Assembly (NCBI GenBank): GCA_946616385.1
Contig: CAMOIZ010000017.1
Span: 1 to 14,300, forward strand
Direction of reading: 5' to 3'
Length of the DNA: 14,300 nucleotides
Origin: an uncultured Bacteroidales bacterium
GTDB lineage: Bacteria; Bacteroidota; Bacteroidia; Bacteroidales; UBA932
Every line of letters begins with the position of its first letter. The stretch's first letter is position 1. Below are positions 1-8,336 of this stretch, one piece after another. Below the pieces are notes generated by a model that made no database searches, was not told the DNA's origin, and saw only the letters and a program-made list of their open reading frames with translations. The position numbers were made by a program, and so were the translations under genes.

Positions 1-541
1 TGTCTTCTATGGTTTCGAGAGTGAACTTGTAGGCGGTATTGTTCCAGCGGCTGAACGACTCCACATACACGAACTGCCCGGGAGCTATCTGGTAGTGGAC
101 GTTTCGGAACTTGATGGTCTTGTTCTTGATATACTTCTCCTCGAAAGCCGTCCTGGTGACGTTCGAACGGGGAATGACATACAGATTGAGCCCCAGCGAA
201 AGCGCTGCGATCAGTATGGAGCAGGCGATGTATGGCACGAGAATGCGCGAATAGCTCACCCCTCCCGAAAGCATGGCGATGAACTCCGAGTTGGCGGCCA
301 TCCTGGAAGTGAAGAAAATGACCGTAATGAACACGAACAGAGGGCTGAACATGTTCACGAAATAAGGGATGAAATTCACATAGTAGTCGAATACTATGGC
401 CTTGATGGGCGCCTCGTTCTTTACGAAATAATCCACCTTTTCGGAGATGTCGAAGATTATGACGATGCCGATGATGAGCAGCAACGCCATGAAGAAGGTG
501 GTGATGAACTTCTTGGATATGTAAAGATCGAGTTTCCTCAT
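1..541 (-). CDS. LptF/LptG-family permease, N-terminal half (partial)
   Basis: Inner-membrane permease subunit of the LptB2FG exporter, which extracts lipopolysaccharide from the inner membrane and feeds it to the Lpt bridge. The reading frame is open from the ATG at 541 to the left edge (180 residues seen of about 360 expected). It begins MRKLDLYISKKFITTFFMAL. Membrane segments are visible at about residues 12-34, 52-78 and 97-121, with the family-typical stretch around 'SRMAANSEFIAMLSGGVSY' (about residues 79-97) after the second segment. A soluble part starting 'VIPRSNVTRTAFEEKYIKN' matches the beginning of the periplasmic jellyroll domain. Its start overlaps the tgt stop by four bases (ATGA), so the two are translationally coupled; tgt next to an LptF/G gene is common in Bacteroidota. 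LptF and LptG cannot be told apart reliably from this half, so no symbol is given; LptG is the more usual label in this context. Confidence 0.9.
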   Translation of the reverse strand, partial: MRKLDLYISKKFITTFFMALLLIIGIVIIFDISEKVDYFVKNEAPIKAIVFDYYVNFIPYFVNMFSPLFVFITVIFFTSRMAANSEFIAMLSGGVSYSRILVPYIACSILIAALSLGLNLYVIPRSNVTRTAFEEKYIKNKTIKFRNVHYQIAPGQFVYVESFSRWNNTAYKFTLETIED

Positions 542-1668
542 AATCTGCGGGTTATTCTGGCCACGGCATCCTCTTTCCATTTCGCGAAATCGCCGGCCTC
601 TATGTGCATGCGCGCCTGACGCACGAGATCAAGGTAGAAGGCGAGATTGTGCTCGCTGGCAATCATGGCTGCGAACATCTCTCCGGAAACGAAAAGATGC
701 CTCAGGTATGCCCTGCTGTAAGTGTGGTCTGCAAAAGAAGTGCCGTCCGGGTCGAGCGGACCGAAATCGTCTTTCCACTTCTCGTTGCGCATGTTCATGA
801 TTCCGTTCCAGGTGAAGAGCATTCCGTTGCGGCCGTTGCGCGTGGGCATCACGCAGTCGAACATGTCGACTCCGCGCTCTATTCCCTCAAGGATGTTCGC
901 GGGAGTTCCCACTCCCATCAGGTAGCGCGGGCGGTCGTCCGGAAGCAAAGGGCAGACCAGTTCCAGCATCTCGTACATCTTTTCCGTAGGTTCTCCCACC
1001 GCGAGGCCTCCGATGGCATAGCCGTCGGCATCGAACTGCACGGCATGGTCGACCGCTTCCTTGCGAAGATCCGGATACACGCAGCCCTGCACTATGGGGA
1101 AGAAGCACTGGTCATAGCCGTAAAGGGCTTCGGTCTCCCGGAATCGCTTCGCATAGCGCTCCAGCCAGTTCTTCGTGAGATTCAAGCTCTTGCGGGCGTA
1201 TGAATGGTCGGCGTCTCCGGGGCAGCATTCGTCGAGGGCCATGCAAATGTCGGCGCCGATTATGCGCTGGGTATCCACATTGTTCTCGGGCGTGAATGTA
1301 TGCCTGGAACCGTCGATGTGGCTGCGGAAAGTGCAACCCTCCGGGGTAAGCTTGCGGATGGGGCTCAGGCTGAACACCTGGAATCCGCCGCTGTCGGTGA
1401 GGATGGGACGGTCCCAGTTCTCGAACTTGTGCAGGCCTCCTGCCGCCCGGAGGATGTCCAGCCCGGGCCGTAGGTAAAGGTGATAAGTGTTGCCGAGTAT
1501 GATTTCGGCCTTTATATCTTCTTTGAGATCCCTGTGATACACCCCTTTCACCGAACCTACCGTACCGACAGGCATGAAAATGGGGGTATGGATGTCGCCG
1601 TGGCCGGTATGGAGAACTCCGCAGCGGGCGCGAGATCCGGGGTCTGAATGTATCTTTTCAAATTTCAT
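538..1668 (-). CDS. tgt: Queuine/preQ1 tRNA-guanine transglycosylase (Tgt)
   Basis: Exchanges guanine-34 in the anticodon of tRNAs for Asp, Asn, His and Tyr against preQ1, a step of queuosine synthesis in the cytoplasm. The 376 residues are the normal bacterial length and cover the whole TIM barrel. Visible landmarks are TDSGGFQVFS with the substrate-binding Asp at residue 92, ALDEC with Asp146, IVQG with Gln194, GGLAVGE near 220-226, and MFDCVMPTRNGRNG with the nucleophile Asp at about 271. The zinc-site region is odd: where the E. coli enzyme has CxCxxC before the HYSRAYL segment, this protein has GTSFAD (309-314) before HTYSRAYLRHL, so the cysteine ligands are gone while His340 ('SEHNL') remains. 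I recall other Bacteroidota Tgt proteins lacking them too, so this is probably a lineage trait rather than damage. First gene of a two-gene operon with the LptF/G permease. The start at 1668 gives the standard N-terminus. Confidence 0.96.
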   Translation of the reverse strand: MKFEKIHSDPGSRARCGVLHTGHGDIHTPIFMPVGTVGSVKGVYHRDLKEDIKAEIILGNTYHLYLRPGLDILRAAGGLHKFENWDRPILTDSGGFQVFSLSPIRKLTPEGCTFRSHIDGSRHTFTPENNVDTQRIIGADICMALDECCPGDADHSYARKSLNLTKNWLERYAKRFRETEALYGYDQCFFPIVQGCVYPDLRKEAVDHAVQFDADGYAIGGLAVGEPTEKMYEMLELVCPLLPDDRPRYLMGVGTPANILEGIERGVDMFDCVMPTRNGRNGMLFTWNGIMNMRNEKWKDDFGPLDPDGTSFADHTYSRAYLRHLFVSGEMFAAMIASEHNLAFYLDLVRQARMHIEAGDFAKWKEDAVARITRRL

Positions 1669-1672
1669 CCTT

Positions 1673-1680
1673 CAAAGATA
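1673..1680 (-). promoter_or_regulatory. Candidate -7 promoter element for tgt
   Basis: On the minus strand these bases read TATCTTTG, a full match to the Bacteroidota -7 consensus TAnnTTTG. It lies only four bases before the tgt ATG, so a transcript from it would be leaderless or would start inside the gene. The preceding TATTTTGA at 1680-1687 is a near match with slightly more room. No convincing -33 TTTG at 19-21 bases upstream was found. Weak call. Confidence 0.25.
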
Positions 1681-1702
1681 ATCAAAATAGAAGATTTTCT
1701 GC

Positions 1703-1710
1703 TAAATTTG
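1703..1710 (+). promoter_or_regulatory. Candidate -7 promoter element for the nucleoside transporter gene
   Basis: The bases TAAATTTG match the Bacteroidota -7 consensus TAnnTTTG exactly and lie 27 bases before the ATG at 1738, a normal leader distance. No good -33 TTTG is present at the usual spacing. The 69-base gap between the two divergent starts must hold both promoters, which supports placing one here. Confidence 0.45.
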
Positions 1711-1737
1711 TTAGTTGAACATTCAAACCACGCAATA

Positions 1738-3021
1738 ATGAAAAACAAACAACTGACCATCAGGCTCATCCTGATGAACTTCCTCCAGTATGCAGCCTGG
1801 GGCGCATATCTCACCTCTCTCGGAAGATATCTCGGAAATGTCGGTCTGGGTCCCCAGATCAAATGGTTCTTCGCCATGCAGGGCATCGTTTCCATATTCA
1901 TGCCCACCCTCATGGGAATAGTGGCCGACCGCTATATCCAGGCGCAGAAGACGCTTTCGCTCTGCCACGGACTGGCAGGCATTTTCATGATTGCGGCAGG
2001 CGTCTACTGCCTGAACGCAGGTTCCGTGATAGAATTTGCGCCGCTGTTTGTGCTCTACAGCCTGAGCGTGGCCTTCTACATGCCCACAATCGCAATCTCC
2101 AACTCCGTCGCATATAACGCACTCGGCAAGGCGGGCATGGATCCCGTCAAGGACTTCCCTCCCATCCGCGTGTTCGGAACGATAGGTTTCATCTGCAGCA
2201 TGCTGCTCACCAACTTCCTCAAGATAGGCGGAGTCGCCCTGCAGGACAGCTACACCCAGCTGATTTCTTCCGGTATTATCTCGCTTGTGCTCTGTGCATA
2301 CGCCCTCACGATGCCCGCATGCGAAACCAACCGCGGAGAAAGCAAGAGCCTCGCGGAAGCCTTCGGTCTCAAGGCATTCAGTCTGTTCAAGGACGGCCAG
2401 TTTGCCATCTTCTTTATATTCAGCATGCTGCTTGGAGCATCCCTGCAGATCACCAATGGCTACGCGAACACCTTCCTCGGATCGTTTGCAGCTGATCCTT
2501 CCCTTGCCAACTCATTCGCAGTCAAGAACTCCAACGCCCTGATCGCCATAAGCCAGGCCTCCGAGACGCTCTGCATCCTGCTGATTCCTTTCTGCATGAA
2601 GAAATTCGGCATCAAGAAAGTGATGCTCATCGCCATGTTCGCCTGGGTATTCCGCTTCGGATTCTTCGGGCTCGGCAATCCTTCAATGCCGGGAGTGCTG
2701 CTGTTCGTGCTGAGCTGCATAGTTTACGGCGTAGCTTTCGACTTCTTCAATATCTCCGGTTCGCTCTATGTCAACGAAAACACCACCCCGGACATCCGTT
2801 CCAGCGCCCAGGGGGTGTTCATGCTTATGACCAACGGCCTCGGTGCAACTATCGGCACCCTTGCTGCCGGCAAGGTAGTGGAGGCCTGCGACGTGTTCAA
2901 CACTCCTGCCAACTGGGCTGACGCCTGGTATATCTTCGCGGCTTATGCCTGCGTGGTAGGCGTGCTCTTCGCAATCCTTTTCAAGGATCCTCAGAAGAAG
3001 ATCAGCGCCACGGCGGAGTAA
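1738..3021 (+). CDS. Nucleoside:H+ symporter-family MFS transporter (NupG-like)
   Basis: Inner-membrane carrier of the major facilitator superfamily, closest by eye to the nucleoside:H+ symporter family (NupG/XapB type), which takes up nucleosides with protons. The protein is 427 residues with about twelve hydrophobic segments. The N-terminus contains MNFLQYAAWGAYLTSLGRYL (13-32), typical of the family, and the loop after the second helix has a motif-A-like GIVADRYIQAQK (60-71). Other landmarks are PPIRVFGTIGFI in the first half and FDFFNISGSLYVN followed by SSAQGVFMLMTNGLG in the second. The frame opens earlier at 1648, but that extension overlaps tgt and has no family resemblance. The ATG at 1738, after an A-rich leader, begins a normal MKNKQLTIRLILMNFLQ terminus. 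Its last 20 bases overlap the end of the convergent tip-protein gene. The substrate is inferred from family resemblance only. Confidence 0.88.
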   Translation: MKNKQLTIRLILMNFLQYAAWGAYLTSLGRYLGNVGLGPQIKWFFAMQGIVSIFMPTLMGIVADRYIQAQKTLSLCHGLAGIFMIAAGVYCLNAGSVIEFAPLFVLYSLSVAFYMPTIAISNSVAYNALGKAGMDPVKDFPPIRVFGTIGFICSMLLTNFLKIGGVALQDSYTQLISSGIISLVLCAYALTMPACETNRGESKSLAEAFGLKAFSLFKDGQFAIFFIFSMLLGASLQITNGYANTFLGSFAADPSLANSFAVKNSNALIAISQASETLCILLIPFCMKKFGIKKVMLIAMFAWVFRFGFFGLGNPSMPGVLLFVLSCIVYGVAFDFFNISGSLYVNENTTPDIRSSAQGVFMLMTNGLGATIGTLAAGKVVEACDVFNTPANWADAWYIFAAYACVVGVLFAILFKDPQKKISATAE

Positions 3022-5575
3022 ACTCTCCGTTCGTTATCCAGTCGCCACCGGGATAATAATCGAAAACCGCCTTCGTGGATACGCTCCACAAGTGTACAGG
3101 CAGCTCTCCTTTGGCAGAAACCCGCCCATTCGCATCCGCAATGTATACTCCGGACGAGACGTAAGGGCAATAAAGGTAAAGCCAGATGTTCGAGCTGCCT
3201 GTTCCGCCGAAGGCAGGGGAAGCGTAGTATGTTTTTGGAGAGTGGCTGTCTTCACTTTCCGAAGCCCAGGTAGCCGAGTTCGCCATAGCCGACGACAAAG
3301 AGATGTTCCGTGTCGTTCCGTCAAGGTGCGCAGAAGGGTCGAACATATCCCAGAGGTCTCCCGAATAGCTGATTACGTATGCCTTTCGGCCACGGTCGGT
3401 AAAATATGCGGTGCCATCGGATTCCAGAAACATCCTTGGGCCTCCTACCATTCCGGGTTGATCGCCGCTTTTGCAGTCTGTGCTGCTTATGGACGAATTC
3501 GCGTCATGTTCCCTGAAAATCAGCAAGGAGTATACTTCCATTCCGGTATTACCCATGTTCACATTGCCCCACGAGTCGAATCCAATCTGATAAAAACCGT
3601 ATTCCAGGCCGGCAGGGATGTATTTTGATGAGGAATAAGTCCCCACGCTCACTCTCACGTAATCGCCGCTCCATTTGTTGACACATCCTATGTAAACCGG
3701 AATGTCGGCGCCGTAAAGCGTCTGGGTTACGCTCGAGCCGAAATTCCACCTCAGCCCGTCGGAAAGCAGAGTAGCGTAGCTGTCTGCCTGATTGCCTGCA
3801 TATATCGCATCGCCGCCATACCAGCTCGACCATTTCCCTTCGGCCCAATCGGCAGCGAAGCCTGAAGGAAGGGCGACTCCCCTTCTTTCTATCGTGATGT
3901 TCCTCCCGTCCAGGGCCTGTACGGCCGCTTTCGGATAAGGCACTTCGCTGGTATTGATGACATCGCCATAATATGCCGACGAAGCGAAACGCCCCACCAA
4001 TGCATTCGAAACATTTGCATTGAACTCGCAGCTGATTCCGCAATTCAGCGTAAGCTTGAAAGGGAAACGCTTTCCGACCGCCTCCTGCCAATTGTGCTCC
4101 ACCATGTTCCGGTGCCAGACCAGGGAGCTCACATACATCTGCATGGCATCCTGGTCGACGCTCATGAAGTCTGAAGCATAAAGGCCATCGACAGGGTCGG
4201 TTTCAGAGATGGAAGCCACAGAATACAGGCTGCTGAACAATTCGTCCGACGCCCGGTGCTCATGGCAGTACGACAGCCCGGAGAGCATGATTCCTGCTTC
4301 CGTACCCGTCACGTCCAGATTTGCGACAGAGGCATTTATAGTAGGGTAAACGGAATTCAGCGGCACACTGGCCATCCTGCTTCCATCGGCATCGAAGGCA
4401 TACAGGGTGCCGGATCCGCTTCGTTCCGGGACTACCGTAACGCCTGTGCAAAGTCCTCCGGAAAGTACCTTACCCTCAAGGCGGAAAACTCCGTCGGAGT
4501 TCACCCCGGGGGTATCGGCAAGCGAAAACGTCACCCTTCCTGGATCGAGGTTTCCGTTCAGCAGATTCACTTCGTTCACCGTTCCTGCCAGCATGGCGTC
4601 CGGGACCTCGAAACGGAAGTCTTCTTTTCTCCAGTAATGCTCTGCGCCATCGTTCGACAGCACTATCCTGCAATGATAACTGCATCCGCCCTGCAAACCT
4701 ATACGGGCGCCGTCATTTGCATAGAAACGGCAGAAGAAACTGCCTTCGCCGGCATTTCCGAGCGGATCCGTTTTCACCTGCATCTCCAGATAGGTGGAGT
4801 ATTCGGTGTCTGAAACCGGACGGTCGCTATAGGCCATATCGGTATAATTGGGCAGGCTGTAGAGTTTTACGATGCCACCCGAATACAAGGTGGAAATGTC
4901 GGAGCTGCTCAGATAATCCCCGTTTGAAAGGGGCGTGGATGCATCCGCCTTGAAGGAGCGCATGCTTGCATACGCATCGGATGGCTGAATCGAGAACTGC
5001 CCCGGGCAATTGCACAGCCGCGCACCTCCGATGCGCACATTCCCGCCAAGCACGCCTCCCGCCGACCGAAGTGCGGAAGACAGTTCCACCGACAAACTGA
5101 TCCTGCTGAATACCCTGAAGAGAGTTATGTGACTCTCCATTCCGGTAGCATTCAGGCTCAGGGCGCCCTCCCCCGCCATCAGGACTCTTCCGGAGCCGCC
5201 GATGGCAAAAGGATAGGAGGTCCTCGTATTCCAGTCGGACGGAGCCGTCAGGGCCCTGCCGGCATTGCCTACCAGCACAAGACGGCTGTGCCCGCCCGCC
5301 GAAGTCTCGAAACCGACGCTCCCGGACCCGCTGATCGACAGGTCGTCGAAATAATGGCTTTCTTTCAGTTCTCCGGACGACGAATACACCCAGATATTCA
5401 GATCCTTCAACTTGTTCTCGTCATAGGTCAGAGAACTCTTCGCTCCGCCTTCGGCATCTATCGTTACGGACAGTTTTGCCCTGGACTGCTCTCCACGCAT
5501 GACGGGTTCCCTCCTGCAGGAAGCGCAGATCAACGCCGACACTGCGAGGAACGCTATCAGATTCTTACTCTTCAT
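3002..5575 (-). CDS. Large putative fimbrial tip protein (FimA-type N-domain plus unknown C-terminal region), lipoprotein
   Basis: Last and largest structural gene of the fimbrial operon, 857 residues from the ATG at 5575. An in-frame ATG at 5602 adds nine residues but spoils the signal peptide and overlaps the previous gene. The signal peptide MKSKNLIAFLAVSALICASC puts the lipidated Cys at 20. Residues about 33-175 resemble the other FimA-type proteins here: a first strand KLSVTIDA, then LNIWVYSSSGEL (59-70), LVLVGNAGRAL, and VLMAGEG leading to ITLFRVFSRISLSV (150-163). The middle (about 310-450) looks beta-rich. The remainder is rich in Ser, Gly, Tyr and Trp and matches no domain I can name; a DUF4906-type protein is one possibility. 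It ends GEFTPPWR and lacks the hydrophobic Trp-containing strand that closes the other five fimbrillins, which fits a tip subunit that needs no donor strand. Position at the operon end and size also fit a tip adhesin. Ligand unknown. Confidence 0.8.
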   Translation of the reverse strand: MKSKNLIAFLAVSALICASCRREPVMRGEQSRAKLSVTIDAEGGAKSSLTYDENKLKDLNIWVYSSSGELKESHYFDDLSISGSGSVGFETSAGGHSRLVLVGNAGRALTAPSDWNTRTSYPFAIGGSGRVLMAGEGALSLNATGMESHITLFRVFSRISLSVELSSALRSAGGVLGGNVRIGGARLCNCPGQFSIQPSDAYASMRSFKADASTPLSNGDYLSSSDISTLYSGGIVKLYSLPNYTDMAYSDRPVSDTEYSTYLEMQVKTDPLGNAGEGSFFCRFYANDGARIGLQGGCSYHCRIVLSNDGAEHYWRKEDFRFEVPDAMLAGTVNEVNLLNGNLDPGRVTFSLADTPGVNSDGVFRLEGKVLSGGLCTGVTVVPERSGSGTLYAFDADGSRMASVPLNSVYPTINASVANLDVTGTEAGIMLSGLSYCHEHRASDELFSSLYSVASISETDPVDGLYASDFMSVDQDAMQMYVSSLVWHRNMVEHNWQEAVGKRFPFKLTLNCGISCEFNANVSNALVGRFASSAYYGDVINTSEVPYPKAAVQALDGRNITIERRGVALPSGFAADWAEGKWSSWYGGDAIYAGNQADSYATLLSDGLRWNFGSSVTQTLYGADIPVYIGCVNKWSGDYVRVSVGTYSSSKYIPAGLEYGFYQIGFDSWGNVNMGNTGMEVYSLLIFREHDANSSISSTDCKSGDQPGMVGGPRMFLESDGTAYFTDRGRKAYVISYSGDLWDMFDPSAHLDGTTRNISLSSAMANSATWASESEDSHSPKTYYASPAFGGTGSSNIWLYLYCPYVSSGVYIADANGRVSAKGELPVHLWSVSTKAVFDYYPGGDWITNGEFTPPWR

Positions 5576-5586
5576 TCTGTAATCGA

Positions 5587-6522
5587 TTAATACATAACAC
5601 ATTCTTTTTCAACAGTTTCCCACTCGAGCACGTTCACACTGAAATCGACGGAGCTCCGGCTGACGGGCACGTCGGGTGAGGCGGAGCCCCAACTCAGCAG
5701 TTCTACCACCTCGGCCCTATACTCTTTATTGCACTCCATTGCCGGAAGGGGAATCGGATAGTAGTTCTTCTCGCCTCCTATAGACAGTTCCAGCACCAGC
5801 ATGGTTTCCTCCAGGGGATTCGGGCAGCAGTAGAATTCAAGGTCCAGGGATAATGCGGAAGGGCTTTCCAAAAGAACGTCCGGACCGCAATCCAGCAGGT
5901 CGGCGACCGGGGCGGGAAGGGCGGCATCCCTGGCTCCGGGATTGAAGACGACTTCCGAAGAAGGCTCCGTGGAAAGAGGTACGCTGCCGCACGCATTGAT
6001 AAGATATACCCTGTCGAGCACCACAGGTGCCGAGTGCAGGTAATCCGCCCCTACGAACGACGGCACCAAACTGCCCAGTGAGACTTTGCAGACAAGACGA
6101 TCCAGCACCACATGCACTGCCTCCGGGCCGTCGAAACGCCGTTCTCCCCTTCCCATCATCACAAGGCCGCTCCGGCTGTTCATGGCAAGGCCTACCTTAG
6201 TATCGGCAAAGTCCCGCTCTCCGGCGACAGCACCCGTCAGCGATTCGGGAGCATTGGCAATCAGGTAGAAACTCAGCATCTCCCCTTTCAGCAGGCTTGC
6301 AGTAAGAGAGGACCCTTGCTCGCGAACACAGATATCCAGACTGCCGTCGGAACGGAATACGCAGAGTGTCAGCGAGTTGATATCGCTTTCCGATTTCAGT
6401 TCCAACGCTCCGAACGACACCTCAACCCTTTCGGACGGAGTTTCCGCCGGCATCTCGGAATCACATGCCATGAAGAGCAGCATACCGCCTCCCAGAAGCA
6501 TTTTTCTGACAATTCTTCTCAT
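5587..6522 (-). CDS. FimA-type fimbrillin, likely minor or tip-associated subunit, lipoprotein
   Basis: A 311-residue lipoprotein. The signal peptide ends MLLFMAC with Cys20; a start at Met8 is possible but the longer form supplies the Arg/Lys n-region. The fold signature matches the operon's FimA-type major subunit: a first strand VEVSFGAL, INSLTLCVFRSDGSLDI (48-64), FYLIANAPESL (85-95), then LVMMGRG and VHVVLDRLVCKVSLGSL (about 135-151), equivalent to MTGS...VSRMVSRVRVL in the major subunit. The last residues SVDFSVNVLEW plus ten more form the shared C-terminal strand, nearly identical to that of the product of 7512-8333. It contains several extra cysteines (about 54, 65, 145 and more), unusual among its neighbours. 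It sits 11 bases before the tip-protein gene, so it may be the adaptor joining tip to shaft. The role is inferred from position and strand logic. Confidence 0.8.
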   Translation of the reverse strand: MRRIVRKMLLGGGMLLFMACDSEMPAETPSERVEVSFGALELKSESDINSLTLCVFRSDGSLDICVREQGSSLTASLLKGEMLSFYLIANAPESLTGAVAGERDFADTKVGLAMNSRSGLVMMGRGERRFDGPEAVHVVLDRLVCKVSLGSLVPSFVGADYLHSAPVVLDRVYLINACGSVPLSTEPSSEVVFNPGARDAALPAPVADLLDCGPDVLLESPSALSLDLEFYCCPNPLEETMLVLELSIGGEKNYYPIPLPAMECNKEYRAEVVELLSWGSASPDVPVSRSSVDFSVNVLEWETVEKECVMY

Positions 6523-6532
6523 ATCTTCTCAT

Positions 6533-7507
6533 TTATTCACTCACAGTTCCTTCACCTCCCGCTTCCCATGAGGCAATTCCAAATAGTACGTCCAGCTGGA
6601 GATCCCTGTCGTCCGGCAGTATCTTTATATGCAGTTCACAGTCTGCTCCCATGGGCAGAGTCGCGTCCGCTTCGAAACTCCGGTCGTCTACTACCTGGTT
6701 CCCTTCGGCGTCGATCGCCTGGATGTGCAGTTTCAGCTTGTGGGAACCAGCAAAGGCATAATACGAAGTTTCGAAAGAGTCGCCTCCGCGCCACAATCCG
6801 AGCAGGCGATCCGTCAGAAGGGTGTGATCGGCAGATGCCCTGTAATCGTAGGAGTCCCTGTTGAACAAGCTGCCTTCCGAGGCAGAAAACACATAATTCT
6901 GTTCGTCGGCATCGCTGACAGTAAGGGACAGCAGCCGGATGTCGGCGAAATCCAGTTCCCTCCGCTCCGCCCAGCTGCGGTATTCCGACAGATCGAAACT
7001 GACACGACCGATACGCGCACCCGTGTGCACAAAGTTCAGGGGGATACCCCGGATCTTGCCTTGCCTGAGGTTTCTGGCTACCAACCAGTCGACGTTGTGA
7101 CCCGGGTTCTTGAGCACCAGCAGGGCGCTGGTGCCCGAACTGTAAAGGACCATCGACACTCCGAATTCCACATCCTCCTCACTCACGGGAACCTTTTCAT
7201 TGTAGGCCGCAGCATAGAAGGAGCAAACCTTGCCCTCCGGCCAGTACACCCTGGCAGCATCGGCAGGAAGATAGACGTCCGCAGAGCCGGGAGCGGGCAT
7301 CGCCACGCCCCCGAATTCCCCGCTCCAGTTACCCGTAACATGATCGTAGGTCAGATAATGGAATTCAGGCAATCTGGCATCGTCTGCCGAAGATCCTGCC
7401 TTGGTGCGTCCGAATTCGAACGGCACGGGATCGGCAGACAGAACAGGTCCGTCCGGCTCCGCCGTGCAGGAGCACAGTATCAATAATGCAACAGGAAGCC
7501 TTTTCAT
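6533..7507 (-). CDS. Mfa-like_1 family fimbrillin, lipoprotein
   Basis: A 324-residue lipoprotein. The signal peptide MKRLPVALLILCSC has lipobox L-C-S-C and Cys14. The Mfa-like_1 (fimbrillin family) signature is visible as VYWPEGKVCSFYAAAY (87-102), followed by the second-domain strand IPLNFVHTGARIGRVSFDL (about 155-173), which corresponds to the family's hydrophobic 'F.H...ri.f' strand. The C-terminus LQLDVLFGIASW plus ten residues is the most diverged of the five shared donor-like strands, but the Trp keeps exactly the same distance from the end. It lies between another Mfa-like_1 gene (4-base gap) and a FimA-type gene (10-base gap). Probably an accessory or tip-associated pilin; its exact place in the fibre cannot be read from sequence. 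Confidence 0.8.
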   Translation of the reverse strand: MKRLPVALLILCSCTAEPDGPVLSADPVPFEFGRTKAGSSADDARLPEFHYLTYDHVTGNWSGEFGGVAMPAPGSADVYLPADAARVYWPEGKVCSFYAAAYNEKVPVSEEDVEFGVSMVLYSSGTSALLVLKNPGHNVDWLVARNLRQGKIRGIPLNFVHTGARIGRVSFDLSEYRSWAERRELDFADIRLLSLTVSDADEQNYVFSASEGSLFNRDSYDYRASADHTLLTDRLLGLWRGGDSFETSYYAFAGSHKLKLHIQAIDAEGNQVVDDRSFEADATLPMGADCELHIKILPDDRDLQLDVLFGIASWEAGGEGTVSE

Positions 7508-7511
7508 ACCG

Positions 7512-8333
7512 CTACGACATGGTCACAGTCACATCCGTCGCATCCCAGTCCAGGACATTCACGCTGAAGTCGATGGGCACGGCCGGATCGTTGGAAAGAG
7601 TTATGTTTATGTTGGTGATCTTTCCCTCCTGCAGTTCAACTTCGCTGTTGAGGGTGAACGTGCTGGAGTAGTCCCCCTTCCCGAAAGTCGCCCTGACCGA
7701 AATGGGATAAGTTCCCGGAATCACGTATATGTCGTTCGCACCTATATGCACCGGGAAATAGCCGGCCGCCCTGGTATAGATCCAGTCTCCTGTCTTGATC
7801 TTGTACTGGCCCTCCACCCATACGTCGGACATGGTCACGGAAATGTCCGTCAGGGTGTATCCCTTGTCGGACGCCACGGTAATGTCGCCGATGCGGGTGA
7901 GGATATGTTTCATGACAATGGTGTTGGTTTGGTTGAAAGTGCCGCTGGGGATGTATCCCGCAAGCATGTCGGACACGCACCTGACGTTCAGCTTGGCCAC
8001 GCCGTCCTCCATCACGATGTTGTTGATTTCGAGTTCGCCGTTGGTGGCATAAAAAGTATAATGCGGATCGGTCAGGGGCCAGTACATCCCGGTAGAGTAA
8101 TTCCCTTCGGCATTCTTGCGGGCCTCCCTCACCCATTCCGTGGTGGTTCCGCCGTCGGTTGCCGCCATCACATGAATTTTGGGCAGGTTGGCATTGGTTA
8201 TCGCGGTGACCTTGGTATTCTCCGCTCCTTTGACGCCGAAAACGATCTCCCGTCCGGCTTCTTCTTCAACATATTCCTTGTTGCAGGCTGCTGCAAGAAG
8301 GAGTGTCATCAATAAATATATCTTCCTTTTCAT
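7512..8333 (-). CDS. Mfa-like_1 family fimbrillin, lipoprotein
   Basis: A 273-residue lipoprotein. The signal peptide MKRKIYLLMTLLLAAAC has a clear lipobox and Cys17, followed by NKEYVEEE, an acidic stretch of the kind linked to surface export of Bacteroidota lipoproteins. The Mfa-like_1 signature appears as MYWPLTDPHYTFYATNGE (83-100), then NTIVMKHILTRIGDITV (about 137-153), the family's second conserved strand. It ends IDFSVNVLDW plus ten residues, matching the C-terminal strand of the 5587-6522 product at nearly every position. The start follows the anchor gene stop by three bases, so translation is probably coupled. Likely an accessory pilin; whether it builds the shaft or sits near the tip is not visible. 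Confidence 0.82.
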   Translation of the reverse strand: MKRKIYLLMTLLLAAACNKEYVEEEAGREIVFGVKGAENTKVTAITNANLPKIHVMAATDGGTTTEWVREARKNAEGNYSTGMYWPLTDPHYTFYATNGELEINNIVMEDGVAKLNVRCVSDMLAGYIPSGTFNQTNTIVMKHILTRIGDITVASDKGYTLTDISVTMSDVWVEGQYKIKTGDWIYTRAAGYFPVHIGANDIYVIPGTYPISVRATFGKGDYSSTFTLNSEVELQEGKITNINITLSNDPAVPIDFSVNVLDWDATDVTVTMS

Positions 8334-8336
8334 TTT

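Noticed and set aside
95..1477. Several plus-strand open frames opposite tgt and the LptF/G gene
   Set aside because: All overlap clearly identified minus-strand genes and show no domain features of their own.
2974..2988. ATCCTT/AAGGAT inverted repeat as terminator of the fimbrial operon
   Set aside because: The stem is only six A/T-leaning pairs, lies inside the transporter coding region and is not followed by a T-run on the minus strand.
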